Counted from the first letter of the stretch, positions 8,349-18,350 are shown. The stretch: DNA of 64,000 nt from CAZLQF01 sp964561545 (GCA_964561545.1 CAZLQF010000006.1:1-64000); one strand, 5' to 3'. Program-made: numbers and translations. The notes: generated by a model not told the origin, from the sequence alone.

Positions 8349-9800
8349 ATGTTAAAACAGGGGCTTAATCAAAAATTACTGCAAAAATTATCCCCCCAAC
8401 AAATACAATTCATTCAGCTACTTCAACTCAACAGCTCGGAGTTTGAGCAGCGTTTGGAAGAAGAACTTGAGGAAAATCCGGCACTCGAAGATGGAACAAC
8501 AGCTGAAGAAACGGAAGAAAACCAGGAATTTGAGCAACAGGAAGAAAATGAAAGCCCTACTGAAGAAGGCGAAATTGAAGAATTTGACATAGCAGATTAC
8601 TTACCCCGTGATGAGGGAGGAATGGACGATTACATGCCTACTGACCCCGATGAAGAGGAGAAAGAGGTACCAATGGTCAACCGGTTATCACTTTATGAGA
8701 ACCTCGAGCAACAATTAGGGGCCACTGAACTATCTGAAAGGGAAGAAAATTTGGCACGTCATCTAATCGGAACCATAGAAGAAGATGGCTACCTAAGAAG
8801 ACCGCTTAAGAGCATAGCATATGACCTTGCTTTTCTTCATAACATCCGTACCAATGAAGAGGAACTTCATCAAGTCATCAAAATCGTCCAAAGCTTTGAT
8901 CCTCCTGGTGTTGGTGCAAGGGACTTGAGAGAGTGCATGCTTATTCAGCTTGAGCGAAAGCAAGAGCAGGATGAAAATGTGGAATTGGCCAAGCAAGTGG
9001 TATCCAACTACATGAAACACCTTGCCAATAAGCATTATGAAAAACTGATGAAAGCCCTAAAAATTGACCGGGACCAACTCAAAGAAGTTTTAGAGGTCAT
9101 TACGCACCTAAATCCCAAACCGGGAGAAGGCAGCCAAAACCTAAAGGCCCAATACATCAATCCTGATTTCATTGTAACAAATTTAAGCGGAGAATTACAG
9201 GTATCTTTGAATTCCAAAAACGCGCCTTCTTTAAAAATCAGTCCAAGTTACCAGGAAACATTGCAAGGATTTAAAGAAACCAAAAAAAGGGATAAAAAAC
9301 TCAAGGAACAAGTCCAGTTTATCAAACAAAAGCTTGACAGTGCTAAATGGTTCATTGATGCCGTTAAGCAACGCCAGCAAACCTTGCTCATGACCATGCG
9401 CACCATTGTCGATTTTCAAAAAGACTTTTTTTACAGCGGCGATTTTTACAAACTCAAACCGATGGTGCTGAAGGATATTGCCGATCGCATCGATATGGAC
9501 ATCTCAACGGTTTCCAGGGTAGCCAGCAGTAAGTATGTACAAACAGACTTTGGCATATTCTCCTTAAAAGAATTCTTCTCAGAAGGCATTCAAACCGAAC
9601 AAGGGGATGAAGTTTCCAACCGTGAGGTAAAACAGATCCTTGAAGACATCATAGGCAATGAAGATAAGAATAAACCTTATACAGATGAAAGACTAACGCA
9701 AATGCTCAATGAGCAAGGTTACAATGTGGCCCGAAGAACAATAGCCAAATATCGCGAACAAATGGGCATTCAAGTGGCAAGGATGAGGAAAACGTTGTAA
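8349..9800 (+). CDS. rpoN: RNA polymerase sigma-54 factor
   Basis: A 483-residue sigma-54, which directs polymerase to -24/-12 promoters and needs AAA+ activators. Region I is the Gln/Leu-rich N-terminus (KLSPQQIQFIQLLQLN). A very acidic region II linker follows (about 45-115). The core-binding domain occupies the middle. Next comes the -12 recognition helix-turn-helix around LKDIADRIDMDISTVSRVASS, and last the RpoN box ARRTIAKYREQ (461-471). All signature parts are present. ATG at 8349; no activator gene is nearby. Confidence 0.97.
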   Translation: MLKQGLNQKLLQKLSPQQIQFIQLLQLNSSEFEQRLEEELEENPALEDGTTAEETEENQEFEQQEENESPTEEGEIEEFDIADYLPRDEGGMDDYMPTDPDEEEKEVPMVNRLSLYENLEQQLGATELSEREENLARHLIGTIEEDGYLRRPLKSIAYDLAFLHNIRTNEEELHQVIKIVQSFDPPGVGARDLRECMLIQLERKQEQDENVELAKQVVSNYMKHLANKHYEKLMKALKIDRDQLKEVLEVITHLNPKPGEGSQNLKAQYINPDFIVTNLSGELQVSLNSKNAPSLKISPSYQETLQGFKETKKRDKKLKEQVQFIKQKLDSAKWFIDAVKQRQQTLLMTMRTIVDFQKDFFYSGDFYKLKPMVLKDIADRIDMDISTVSRVASSKYVQTDFGIFSLKEFFSEGIQTEQGDEVSNREVKQILEDIIGNEDKNKPYTDERLTQMLNEQGYNVARRTIAKYREQMGIQVARMRKTL

Positions 9801-9892
9801 AGTTATTGCAATAAATAGTACAAGTTGTTAGCGCGTAGAATGAAGTAGAATTGTAATAACAACGAGGAAAAATACCAATTCGATTGCTCCAC

Positions 9893-9914
9893 AAATGGGT
9901 TGAGTGACCCGTTT
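9893..9914 (+). terminator. Possible terminator after rpoN
   Basis: A stem AAATGGGT / ACCCGTTT (one T-G pair) with a six-base loop lies about 95 bases after rpoN and is followed by a short T-containing run. It is weak and not decisive. Confidence 0.35.
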
Positions 9915-9966
9915 TCCTTAGCGCAAAATCAAATTTAAAAGCCGGCAGCTAAAAATCAACCAAAAT

Positions 9967-11421
9967 TTATTCATCTTCAACTGCTACTTGGCCTTTCCTG
10001 CCATATTTAACATCAAAAACCGTAATGGCTGCGATAAAAGCCCAGAAAGGAACGGAGGCCTTATCATAGCTTAAAAAATTGTTCAAAAAGCCATGTATAA
10101 AATAGGTTATCAAACTTATTAGAATGAAAAAAGTAGCTACTCGTGCGGTTTTATTAGGATTGAAATAAATGACCTGCATTCCATAATAGACCGTAAAAAT
10201 AAACAAAAGAACCATCGTTAGAAAACCAAGAAAACCGGATTCTGCAAGGGGACCTAAATACTCGCTATGAGCATTGCCAAGGTCTCCAAAAATGGTGCTA
10301 ATGCTGGTTTTTTGATGGGAAAGTTGGTAAGGCCCGTATTTAAACATGTAAGTACCCGGTCCGAATCCAAACACAGGCTTATCTAAAAACATCCTGTAAG
10401 CAGAACTCCAGCGATTGAGTCTTTCCGTATTACTCTCATCATTGGTAATGTTGTAGATGGATTGTATTTGCTGTTGGATGTTATTCCCGGAAGTGGCTTC
10501 ATTTTCCTGGAGGTACAACCTTATATCTGTCCAAAAATTGAATATAAGCCCCCCAACTATGATAATCGAAAGCGCAATAGTGCGGAATTGTATTTTTAAT
10601 TTAAAAAGGACCCCTACCAGGAAGGCTACGACCAAGCTGACCCATGCAGCACGGGAAAACGAAAAAAATATTCCCACAAGGAACAGGAGGGTAGAAAACA
10701 GTGCGATTAGACGTTGGGATAAATTGGCCCTGAGGGGCCTGTAGGCCCAGGCAAACCCCAAAACTACAGGAAATACAAGCGCCAAAGTTGCACCATACAT
10801 AGTATGCTCCTTGAAAAAAGGCTGACAAACCAGATAGGAAACATCCCTGGTAAACCCCATAGCCTGATGTCTAACAATGGCATAAACAATGACACCTGTT
10901 AAGGGAATAAAATAAGCCCAGATGAATTTTTTAAGGTTGGCGTAATTCTGAAACAACTCCAGCGGCAAAAAGTAAAAAACCAGCATGAACCACATTTGGC
11001 TTAAAAAGTCCTTAAACGAAACCAGAGGCATGGTACTGGTGGTAGTGGTAATCAACATCCAAAACAGGTTAAAAGCCACGAGAATGCTTAAGGGGTGTTT
11101 GATGTATTTTAGATCGATCGGTGCGTGAATAATTAGCCTAAGGATGTACAATACCATGAGTGAGAAAATAAGGGGCTCGGTAGGAAGGTTCATGCTAACC
11201 CCAATGCCGGAAAGATCAATAATTACACTCAAGGGGGTACAAAAAACGATGAGGAAAAACATGGCTTTGGGCTTGTAGATCATCAAAAAAGCCATGATAA
11301 GGCCAATGGGTATAGCACCCAATAAATAAAAACCATCCGCAACGAAGTAAGCATTGACCATGGTAAATAAAACAGTGATGGCCGTTACTAATATGAGGTG
11401 AGTCTTGGATAGCTTATTCAA
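9967..11421 (-). CDS. O-antigen ligase / polysaccharide polymerase family (Wzy/WaaL-like)
   Basis: A 484-residue integral membrane protein with about eleven to twelve hydrophobic segments. A hydrophilic periplasmic loop near residues 310-380 contains NRWSSAYRMFLDKPVFGFGPGTY and an HSEYLGPLAESGFLG segment; the RW...FG.GPG...H.EYL pattern is the hallmark of the Wzy_C / O-antigen ligase family. It should polymerise or ligate a surface glycan on the periplasmic side. The start appears to be TTG at 11421, since no ATG lies upstream in frame. It is the last gene of the Wzx-sulfotransferase-Wzz-Wzy set. Polymerase and ligase cannot be told apart from sequence. Confidence 0.88.
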   Translation of the reverse strand: MNKLSKTHLILVTAITVLFTMVNAYFVADGFYLLGAIPIGLIMAFLMIYKPKAMFFLIVFCTPLSVIIDLSGIGVSMNLPTEPLIFSLMVLYILRLIIHAPIDLKYIKHPLSILVAFNLFWMLITTTTSTMPLVSFKDFLSQMWFMLVFYFLPLELFQNYANLKKFIWAYFIPLTGVIVYAIVRHQAMGFTRDVSYLVCQPFFKEHTMYGATLALVFPVVLGFAWAYRPLRANLSQRLIALFSTLLFLVGIFFSFSRAAWVSLVVAFLVGVLFKLKIQFRTIALSIIIVGGLIFNFWTDIRLYLQENEATSGNNIQQQIQSIYNITNDESNTERLNRWSSAYRMFLDKPVFGFGPGTYMFKYGPYQLSHQKTSISTIFGDLGNAHSEYLGPLAESGFLGFLTMVLLFIFTVYYGMQVIYFNPNKTARVATFFILISLITYFIHGFLNNFLSYDKASVPFWAFIAAITVFDVKYGRKGQVAVEDE

Positions 11422-11456
11422 AACTTCTTTTTTCTTAATGATGTCCCTGGAATGGC

Positions 11457-12479
11457 TTAAGATTTAATGGTATTTCTAATGGCCGGTAATTTATCGATAA
11501 ATACAAATATCACAGTAGCAAATAAAAAAGCAGCAATCATTGAAACAATAGCAATTACGCTTCTTACCGGGCTAGCTTTTTTATCAGAGGGAAAGGCTTT
11601 ACTGATGACATAAATATTGGAAACATGCTGGTTGGCATCCGCTTTAATGAAATTATACCTTTTGTGCAACTTGGCCAGTTCTTTAAGTTCAAAGACCATT
11701 CCTTCTTTTAGCCTATAATGCGTAGCCCCATATTTACCAAGTGTATCCATTTCCGCTTTAATTTGTTCAGCAGCCTCGTAATTATTATTGACAAGCGCTC
11801 TTGCATACCCTTCGCTAAGGCCGCCAGCTTGTTCTGCTATATTAAAAACCCCTTTTTGCGTCATGGCTTCTATGGAGTCGGTCATGGTATTGATTTGGCC
11901 CAGCTTATCATGATATTTATGCTTTACCAGGCGAAAAGCTTGCATGGCCTTTTTACGCATCAAAATGTTCTTAAGGGAGTCTGCATACTGAACAATATCA
12001 TTGGCAATTGAAGCAGCTTTTTGAGGATCTTTATCCATCACAGTCACTCTAATCGATAAAAACTGCGTTTTTTCAAAACCTATATTACTCTCAAATTGCT
12101 CATTGTAATCATACATAGCCCCTTTTTTATCAGGGTCAATGTCGTAATGCTCCATGAGGTTATATTGCTTTCTTATGTAGCTTTTAACTTTTTGAGATTT
12201 GAGAATTTGAAGCATTTTTTCTGCCTCCTCCTCTTCAGCAAAAGCAATATAATCCTGCTTATCTGTTGGGTTTTCCTGCATAACATTGTTGGAAAAAGCC
12301 CCAGAAGTTGTGGGATAAAAAACCGCAGAGGATTTATATTTAGGAGTTGTAAACGGTGGGCTTGCCAAAATGAAGGATGCAACCCCGGCCAACAATACAA
12401 TGCCAATTAAGTAAACACGCCAGCGGTAAAGAAATTTAATAACACTAATAAAATTAAATTCAGTTTCATCCTTTGTCAT
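11457..12479 (-). CDS. Wzz-type polysaccharide chain-length / co-polymerase protein
   Basis: A 340-residue protein with the Wzz layout: a short cytoplasmic start, a membrane helix at about residues 18-38, a long periplasmic alpha-helical region with coiled-coil character (about 60-295), and a second membrane helix near 308-330. There is no C-terminal tyrosine-kinase domain, so it is the short, kinase-less kind. It probably sets glycan chain length together with the neighbouring Wzy-like protein, whose gene starts 35 bases downstream. ATG start at 12479. Confidence 0.87.
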   Translation of the reverse strand: MTKDETEFNFISVIKFLYRWRVYLIGIVLLAGVASFILASPPFTTPKYKSSAVFYPTTSGAFSNNVMQENPTDKQDYIAFAEEEEAEKMLQILKSQKVKSYIRKQYNLMEHYDIDPDKKGAMYDYNEQFESNIGFEKTQFLSIRVTVMDKDPQKAASIANDIVQYADSLKNILMRKKAMQAFRLVKHKYHDKLGQINTMTDSIEAMTQKGVFNIAEQAGGLSEGYARALVNNNYEAAEQIKAEMDTLGKYGATHYRLKEGMVFELKELAKLHKRYNFIKADANQHVSNIYVISKAFPSDKKASPVRSVIAIVSMIAAFLFATVIFVFIDKLPAIRNTIKS

Positions 12480-12604
12480 TGAGGTAAATATTTAGCTTAA
12501 ACAATTATTGAAAGCGCAAAATCCGAGGGCAAATTTCATAAATTTTTAAGTCATTGTTTTTTTATCATAGTATTCTTTGACTATTAGCGCTTACCTGTAG
12601 CTTA

Positions 12605-13546
12605 TTATACCTGCAACCATGCGGAAAGATCTTGATCGATCAAATTCTCGGTTTTTTTAACATCCGCTTCATAAAAGCTTTTTAAAAAATCTTTGGCTTC
12701 GTTCGATAATGGAGGAATGGCCGCTTCTTTTAGGTAAACTTTGCGAAGTCGATCCTTTAAAAATCCAGGTAAGAGGCTTGCAAGCTTTAAACGCAATCCC
12801 GATTTATTAAGCCATTCGTTAACCATTTTAAAACGGGGAATTCCACCTTGATTAACTTGGTTATTTAAATCAAAATCATAAGGCGCTACCCCCAGAAAAC
12901 TCGTTAAATCTCTCATACATGATTGTGGGTTGTCCTTAAGCTCCTCATTTAGTATGATTTTTATTTGATGAGAAGGGAAAAGCTCATAATAACGTTTTAA
13001 CTGTTCATAATAAAAGCCCAATTCCAGGAATAATTCAGAAATACCCCACCCTTTTCTTGTTTTGGCTTGATCTTCCTTTAAAGCCTCCATAAATGATTTA
13101 GAAGTAAAACCGAACTTGAGGGCCATCAAATAATGCGAATAAGCCCTTTCTATAGGGTTTCTTAATACAGCTATGAGCTTAACATTGGGTAGTTGCCTGG
13201 CTATGTTATGAGGCGCTTCTTCTGAATACAAGTAGGATGTGCTGGCTTCTCCCTTTACCTGATTGGGCGCTGCATTTTCAAATAATTGTTGATACCTTGC
13301 CTGATCCCGCAAAAAAGCCAAAAACAGTTGTTTTAAAGGTTGATCTTTAAAGTAACGATCCAGGTCAATTACAGAATTGTTGTAGTACCTTTCGTTAAAT
13401 GCTTCTGGTTTAATATCAGTCGAAAAAAAATTGGGCTCTTTGATCGGGCTAAAATAAATATCCTGATGCTGGGATAAATAATGAACCAATGAGCTCGTGC
13501 CCGCTTTGGCAGCCCCAATGATCAAAAAATCCGGTTTGGTGGTCAT
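12605..13546 (-). CDS. Sulfotransferase (PAPS-dependent)
   Basis: A sulfotransferase of about 313 residues that should transfer sulfate from PAPS to an acceptor, here probably a sugar of the exported glycan. The 5'-phosphosulfate loop is PDFLIIGAAKAGTSSL near the N-terminus. The 3'-phosphate-binding segment LRNPIERAYSHYL lies about 115 residues later. I chose the ATG at 13546: it forms an ATGA overlap with the stop of the upstream flippase gene. A longer frame begins at TTG 13576, and another ATG is at 13558. It is embedded in the glycan gene run, which supports the acceptor guess. Confidence 0.9.
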   Translation of the reverse strand: MTTKPDFLIIGAAKAGTSSLVHYLSQHQDIYFSPIKEPNFFSTDIKPEAFNERYYNNSVIDLDRYFKDQPLKQLFLAFLRDQARYQQLFENAAPNQVKGEASTSYLYSEEAPHNIARQLPNVKLIAVLRNPIERAYSHYLMALKFGFTSKSFMEALKEDQAKTRKGWGISELFLELGFYYEQLKRYYELFPSHQIKIILNEELKDNPQSCMRDLTSFLGVAPYDFDLNNQVNQGGIPRFKMVNEWLNKSGLRLKLASLLPGFLKDRLRKVYLKEAAIPPLSNEAKDFLKSFYEADVKKTENLIDQDLSAWLQV

Positions 13547-14877
13547 GCTTTTTTCCATGGCAATCCGATGGTCCAAAATTTAAAGTATTTGTAGACAAAT
13601 AAAAATGCCAGCAAATTCCATAAAATAGTGCTAATACTTGTGGCTATGGCTGCTCCGTCTATACCCATCTGCGGGATCAGGATAAAATTGAGGAAAAAAT
13701 TTAAAATGGCCACCCCAAGTAGAATAAATTGAGAAGTTTTTTGATGGCCGGTCATGTTCAGCATCAATAAAACCGGACCAACCAAAGAGTTAATAAAATG
13801 GCCAACCGCCAAAACGAGTAAGCTAAACTTGCCATCAATGAATTCACTTCCGAAGATATTGAGCAAGAAAGCCGGGAATACCAAAATAACAAAAATGATA
13901 GGAATGGTTAGCAATATAATGATGGAAGTGGTTTGATGAGTGAAAAGTTTTAATTCGGCTTTGGCATTTTTTCCATAAAGCTCAGATATCTTGGGCGCAG
14001 CAATGGTATTTATAGCAAAAATGATGAAGGTATTAAGGTTGGCCAACCTTGTAGCGATCTCATAGATGCCAAGCTGATCCTGGCTGGTCATGGATCCAAG
14101 CATGATCTTGTCCGTCCAAGTCATTAAGTAAAATATGGTGCTTACCAACATTAAGGGAATCGCATTGGACAGCAAACCTTTGTAGGAGACAGGCCTTTCA
14201 ACTGTTTGAGCCGGCTTCATATAAGTTTTCCACATGAGGATACTGAGCAAAGCCATGATCGTTTCACCGCCTAATATAGCCCATACAACGTTATTCAGAG
14301 ATGGAGTAAATGCATGTAATACCCACAAGCATAAACTTCCTACCAAGAAAACCATACCGTTTTGAAAAATGGAAAAAAGGGTGATACTCTTGAGCCCCCT
14401 GAAAGCCTGGGCGTGGAGTTTCATAAGAACGGTTGGGATCAAAGCAGCAGCAATTATTTTAATGCCTGTTTGATAATCTGTTTTACCAATCCCTGCAAGA
14501 AGTTCTGGAAGCAAAAAGTAGCCGAGCATAGCCAGAAAAGCGCTCGTAGCCAGAACCAATACGATTCCTTTGAAATAAGTGGCGCGGATGGCACCCCAAA
14601 GGTTTTTTGGGGCATAATCAGCCAATGCCCGAACAATATAGGTCTCCATGCCCAAAATCCCAACAATGGCTAAAATGTTGAGCACTGTAAAGCAGAAAGA
14701 GAAAAGCCCATTGCCTGATGGCCCATAAAGTTTAGCCACAAGAAAATTGAACAAGTAAACCAACAACCCATTAGCAACCCTGAAAATAAAAGCAGTTGAA
14801 CTGCCCTTGACAAGCTCGGCTAAATTGGCATCCATTAACGGAAGATATCGCTTGACCTTGGCCCTGATTTGTTGCAA
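13543..14877 (-). CDS. Polysaccharide flippase / MATE-like exporter (Wzx family)
   Basis: A 444-residue membrane protein with about twelve to fourteen transmembrane segments, of the polysaccharide biosynthesis (RfbX/Wzx) type. It should move lipid-linked glycan units across the inner membrane. An N-terminal amphipathic stretch precedes GSSTAFIFRVANGLLVYLFNF, typical of this family. The start is TTG at 14877 or the ATG about 13 codons later; no other choice is supported. It is the first gene of the minus-strand glycan set and overlaps the sulfotransferase by four bases, implying coupled translation. Confidence 0.9.
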   Translation of the reverse strand: MQQIRAKVKRYLPLMDANLAELVKGSSTAFIFRVANGLLVYLFNFLVAKLYGPSGNGLFSFCFTVLNILAIVGILGMETYIVRALADYAPKNLWGAIRATYFKGIVLVLATSAFLAMLGYFLLPELLAGIGKTDYQTGIKIIAAALIPTVLMKLHAQAFRGLKSITLFSIFQNGMVFLVGSLCLWVLHAFTPSLNNVVWAILGGETIMALLSILMWKTYMKPAQTVERPVSYKGLLSNAIPLMLVSTIFYLMTWTDKIMLGSMTSQDQLGIYEIATRLANLNTFIIFAINTIAAPKISELYGKNAKAELKLFTHQTTSIIILLTIPIIFVILVFPAFLLNIFGSEFIDGKFSLLVLAVGHFINSLVGPVLLMLNMTGHQKTSQFILLGVAILNFFLNFILIPQMGIDGAAIATSISTILWNLLAFLFVYKYFKFWTIGLPWKKA

Positions 14878-14997
14878 TAAACGCTAATTTACAACTACAA
14901 AAATAAGACCTTCAAATTTTATAAGCCGCATTGAAACCCACAATCCAATCTTTAATTCCCAAGAAAAACTGCATTTTTGCTGTTCAAATCCTTAACC

Positions 14998-16119
14998 ATG
15001 AAAATCGCGGTCAATACCAGATTTTTACTAAAAGATCAACTTGAAGGCATAGGTGTTTTTACCCATGAAACCATGCAACGCATTACCCGCAATTTTCCCG
15101 ACAATGAATTCATCTTCATTTTTGATCGTCCTTACGATGAGGCTTTTATTTACAACGATAACATTACTCCAGAGGTCGTTTACCCGCCTGCTCGTCATCC
15201 GATTTTATGGTATTGGTGGTTTGAATGGAGCATTCCAAGAATCCTCAAAAAACACCAACCCGACATTTTTTTATCACCGGATGGCTATTTATCATTAAGG
15301 AGCAATTTCAAGGCTGTACCCGTTATTCATGACCTTGCTTTTGAACATTACCCTAATGACGTGCCCTGGACCACGCGTAAATATTATCATTACTTCTTTC
15401 CCCGTTATGCAAAAAAAGCTACCCGGATTGCCACCGTTTCTTCTTATTCCAGGCAGGACTTGGTTGATAGGTATGCCATTAACCAGGATAAAATTGATGT
15501 GGTTTACAACGGGGGCAACAAGTATTTCAAGCCTTTAACAGCGCAAAAAAGAAATGAGGTCAAACAATCGCTAACTGGTGGTCATGAGTTTTTTGCTTAT
15601 GTAGGATCGCTGCACCAAAGAAAAAACATTGACAACCTCTTAAAAGCTTTTGATTTGTTCAAGGACCAAACTGAAAGTGATCTTAAGCTGGTATTGATAG
15701 GGCGCAAAGCTTGGTCTACAGAAAAATTGGAGCATACTTATGAGCAAATGAAACACCGCGATGAAGTCATATTTACGGGTAGTTTGACCTCAAGTGACCT
15801 CTCCACCTGCTTGGCTTCAGCTTACGCGCTTACTTATGTTTCCTATTTTGAGGGGTTTGGCATCCCACTGATAGAAGCCATGAACTGTAACGTGCCCGTC
15901 ATCACGTCTGATCGTTCCTCTCTTCCTGAGGTAGCTGGAGATGCCGGATTGATCGTTGATCCTTTTAGCCCGGAAGCAATTGCAGATTCAATGCAAAAAC
16001 TTTGGGAGCGACCAAGGTTAAGAGCGGATTTAATAGAAAAAGGCAAAATACAGCGAGAAGTTTTTTCATGGGATAGAACGGCGGATTTATTATGGCAAAC
16101 CGTGCTAAAAGCCTTGTAA
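14998..16119 (+). CDS. Glycosyltransferase family 4 protein
   Basis: A retaining GT-B glycosyltransferase of about 373 residues, starting with MKIAVNTRFLL. The N-terminal domain carries VIHDLAFEHYP. The C-terminal nucleotide-sugar domain has FAYVGSLHQRKNIDNLLKAF and YFEGFGIPLIEAM, giving the E-x7-E catalytic/binding motif, followed by PVITSDRSSLPEVAGDAG. ATG 14998 is preferred to the upstream TTG at 14977, because the family normally begins at MKI. It is divergent from the flippase gene with about 120 bases between, and probably builds the glycan exported by the neighbours. Donor and acceptor are unknown. Confidence 0.93.
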   Translation: MKIAVNTRFLLKDQLEGIGVFTHETMQRITRNFPDNEFIFIFDRPYDEAFIYNDNITPEVVYPPARHPILWYWWFEWSIPRILKKHQPDIFLSPDGYLSLRSNFKAVPVIHDLAFEHYPNDVPWTTRKYYHYFFPRYAKKATRIATVSSYSRQDLVDRYAINQDKIDVVYNGGNKYFKPLTAQKRNEVKQSLTGGHEFFAYVGSLHQRKNIDNLLKAFDLFKDQTESDLKLVLIGRKAWSTEKLEHTYEQMKHRDEVIFTGSLTSSDLSTCLASAYALTYVSYFEGFGIPLIEAMNCNVPVITSDRSSLPEVAGDAGLIVDPFSPEAIADSMQKLWERPRLRADLIEKGKIQREVFSWDRTADLLWQTVLKAL

Positions 16120-16208
16120 TACTAAAAATCTAAAAACGGCATGGCAGAATCGTTAACATCTTACCATTAAAATTGTTGTTCCTATAAACTAAAAATACTT
16201 GTTGAAAT

Positions 16209-16859
16209 ATGGCATTTACAGAGGAATTGTGGAACTCTATAAAAAATGTTTACGACCAAATTATTCGGCACCCTTTCAATGAAGAATTAATGAAGGGAAC
16301 GTTGGAAAAAGAGCGGTTCAAATTTTACATGCAGCAAGATGCACTTTATTTGTTCGATTTTGGTAAAAGCCTTGCCCTGATGGGTGCTCGTGCCGATTCG
16401 CCCGGTTACTTGCAGCAATTTGCCAAATTCGCTGAGGGTGCTGTGACCGTAGAAAGCGCTTTGCATGACCAATATTTTGCAAAATTCGGGGTCTCAGGGG
16501 AAGCCTCAAAATCGCCAACGTGTATGAACTATACCAGTTTTTTGTTGGCAACAGCTGCTACGGCTTCCTATGAAAAGAGTATGGCTGCACTGCTGCCTTG
16601 TTTTTGGATTTACAAAGAAGTAGGCGATTACATCTACCAAAATGCAGCACCTAATAACTTTTATCAGGAATGGATCGACACTTATTCAGGAGCGGCTTTT
16701 GCCGATTTGGTTGAAAAAGCCAAGAACATAACTAACGAATTGGCGGCTGAAACTTCCCATAAAAATAAGGAAGCCATGAAAGGAGCTTTTATTTACAGCT
16801 CCAAATTAGAATGGATGTTTTGGGATAGTGCTTACAGACAAGAACAATGGCCGGTATGA
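16209..16859 (+). CDS. tenA: Thiaminase II / aminopyrimidine aminohydrolase
   Basis: A 216-residue TenA, an all-helical enzyme that hydrolyses the aminomethyl-pyrimidine of degraded thiamin so that it can be salvaged. The segment LLPCFWIYKEVGDYI holds the expected catalytic cysteine (Cys131), and the length matches the family. It heads a plus-strand run of thiamin genes (tenA, thiO, thiS, thiG) separated by gaps of about 120, 40 and 480 bases. No THI-box (TPP riboswitch) motif is visible in the 90 bases upstream. Confidence 0.94.
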   Translation: MAFTEELWNSIKNVYDQIIRHPFNEELMKGTLEKERFKFYMQQDALYLFDFGKSLALMGARADSPGYLQQFAKFAEGAVTVESALHDQYFAKFGVSGEASKSPTCMNYTSFLLATAATASYEKSMAALLPCFWIYKEVGDYIYQNAAPNNFYQEWIDTYSGAAFADLVEKAKNITNELAAETSHKNKEAMKGAFIYSSKLEWMFWDSAYRQEQWPV

Positions 16860-16976
16860 ACTTAAAATAATGAAAAGCATTTCTATCATTTAAAGGCTTT
16901 AAATTTTACCTTAAAAGGTTCATGAATCAAAAATGCTTGGTTATTAAAAATCATGCTTTTTTCTTAAAACAATAAC

Positions 16977-18104
16977 ATGCCATCAAATCAAAATGATCAA
17001 ATAGCCATAATTGGCGGAGGAACGATTGGCCTAAGCATTGGGTGGCAGCTTGCCAGAAATGGAAAAGCAGTAACCATTTTTGACAGGGACCAAGCAGGCC
17101 AAGCGACCAGCCACCTCGCAGCAGGAATGTTGGCACCTGTTGCAGAAGCAGGATTTGAGGAAGTTGAATTGATGCAACTTGGACAAGAGAGTTTGCAATG
17201 GTACCCCGAATTTATTGAGGAATTAAAAAAAGATACCGATTTAGCACCTGATATCGAACGCTGTGGTACTTTGCTTGCAGCACTTGGCAGGGATGATAAT
17301 CAGCAAATGAGAAGATTGCATCAATTTCGTAAGGAATTGAACCTGGAAGTAGAATGGCTCACAGGCACAGAAGCTCGCGAAAAAGAGCCTTTACTATCTC
17401 CGCGGATTCCAGCTGCAATGTGGTTTCCCGGAGATGCCCAGATAGACAATCACCGGTTATTAGAAGCATTAATAGCGGCTTTCAAAACCAATGGGGGGCA
17501 ACTGCTGGAACAGAGAAATGTTAACAGTATAGCCAAAGCAAATGCGAATAGTTTTCAAATTAATACAACTGAGGGCGCCCACCACTTTTCACAAGTGGTT
17601 TTGGCTTCCGGAAGCTGGATTCCCAAAATTGATGTAGAGGCTTCAATTCATATCCCGATCAGGCCAGTAAAAGGTCAAATCCTCGTCCTTAACCAGATAA
17701 CAGAATTCAAGCTTTCTTCCATGGTGAGGTTTTTAAGGGGCTATTTGGTACCTAAGGACTCGGTTATTTGCGTTGGGGCCACTACGGAAGAAAAGGGCTT
17801 TAATACCCAACCAACGGCAGGAGGAATCAAAAACATTTTGGAAGAGGCTTGGGAAACCATCCCAGCAATATTTGACCTTCCAATCGAAAAGGTGGAGGCA
17901 GGGCTTAGACCAGCAACCCCTGATAACGCACCTATCATTGGCGAAACTTCAGTAGAAAATTTGTTTTGTGCTTGCGGCCATTACCGCCATGGTATTCTTC
18001 TAACGCCCATCACTGCTTTCGGATTGGCCAACGAAATCCTGGAAGGCAATAAATGGACGGCATTGGAAAATTTCGGGCCCGCAAGGTTTGAAGATCAAAC
18101 GTAA
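16977..18104 (+). CDS. thiO: Glycine oxidase ThiO
   Basis: A 375-residue FAD-dependent amine oxidase. It has the dinucleotide-binding start AIIGGGTIGLSIGWQLA (residues 10-26), then TSHLAAGMLAP, and the C-terminal GLRPATPDNAPIIG and GHYRHGILLTP segments typical of ThiO. It oxidises glycine to the imine needed for the thiazole of thiamin, using oxygen, in place of the radical enzyme ThiH; this fits an aerobe. ATG at 16977. The next gene, thiS, is 39 bases downstream. Confidence 0.94.
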   Translation: MPSNQNDQIAIIGGGTIGLSIGWQLARNGKAVTIFDRDQAGQATSHLAAGMLAPVAEAGFEEVELMQLGQESLQWYPEFIEELKKDTDLAPDIERCGTLLAALGRDDNQQMRRLHQFRKELNLEVEWLTGTEAREKEPLLSPRIPAAMWFPGDAQIDNHRLLEALIAAFKTNGGQLLEQRNVNSIAKANANSFQINTTEGAHHFSQVVLASGSWIPKIDVEASIHIPIRPVKGQILVLNQITEFKLSSMVRFLRGYLVPKDSVICVGATTEEKGFNTQPTAGGIKNILEEAWETIPAIFDLPIEKVEAGLRPATPDNAPIIGETSVENLFCACGHYRHGILLTPITAFGLANEILEGNKWTALENFGPARFEDQT

Positions 18105-18143
18105 ACAACCTGATTATCGTTAAATTTAAAAAAATCTATTGTT

Positions 18144-18350
18144 ATGAAGCTGACGATCAATGGAAAAGCCTACAAAACAGATCAAGCAAATACTTTAGAT
18201 GAGCTCATGAGCGAGTTCAGAAATTCAGAAAGCCATGAAGGGATTGCTGTAGCCGTAGATGAAGAGGTCATTCCTAAAAGTCAATGGGATGTTTATCAAA
18301 TAAAAGATGGCAGTAGCATTGAAGTAATTACGGCTGTGCAAGGAGGTTAA
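18144..18350 (+). CDS. thiS: Sulfur carrier protein ThiS
   Basis: A 68-residue ubiquitin-fold sulfur carrier ending in the diagnostic Gly-Gly (AVQGG). The C-terminal glycine is adenylated and thiocarboxylated, then gives sulfur to ThiG. The length is usual. The adenylating partner ThiF is not in this window. Confidence 0.95.
   Translation: MKLTINGKAYKTDQANTLDELMSEFRNSESHEGIAVAVDEEVIPKSQWDVYQIKDGSSIEVITAVQGG

Noticed and set aside
16120..16208. Possible TPP riboswitch before tenA
   Set aside because: No CTGAGA or ACCTGA-type core and no pairing arms; the same search before thiO, thiS and thiG was also negative.
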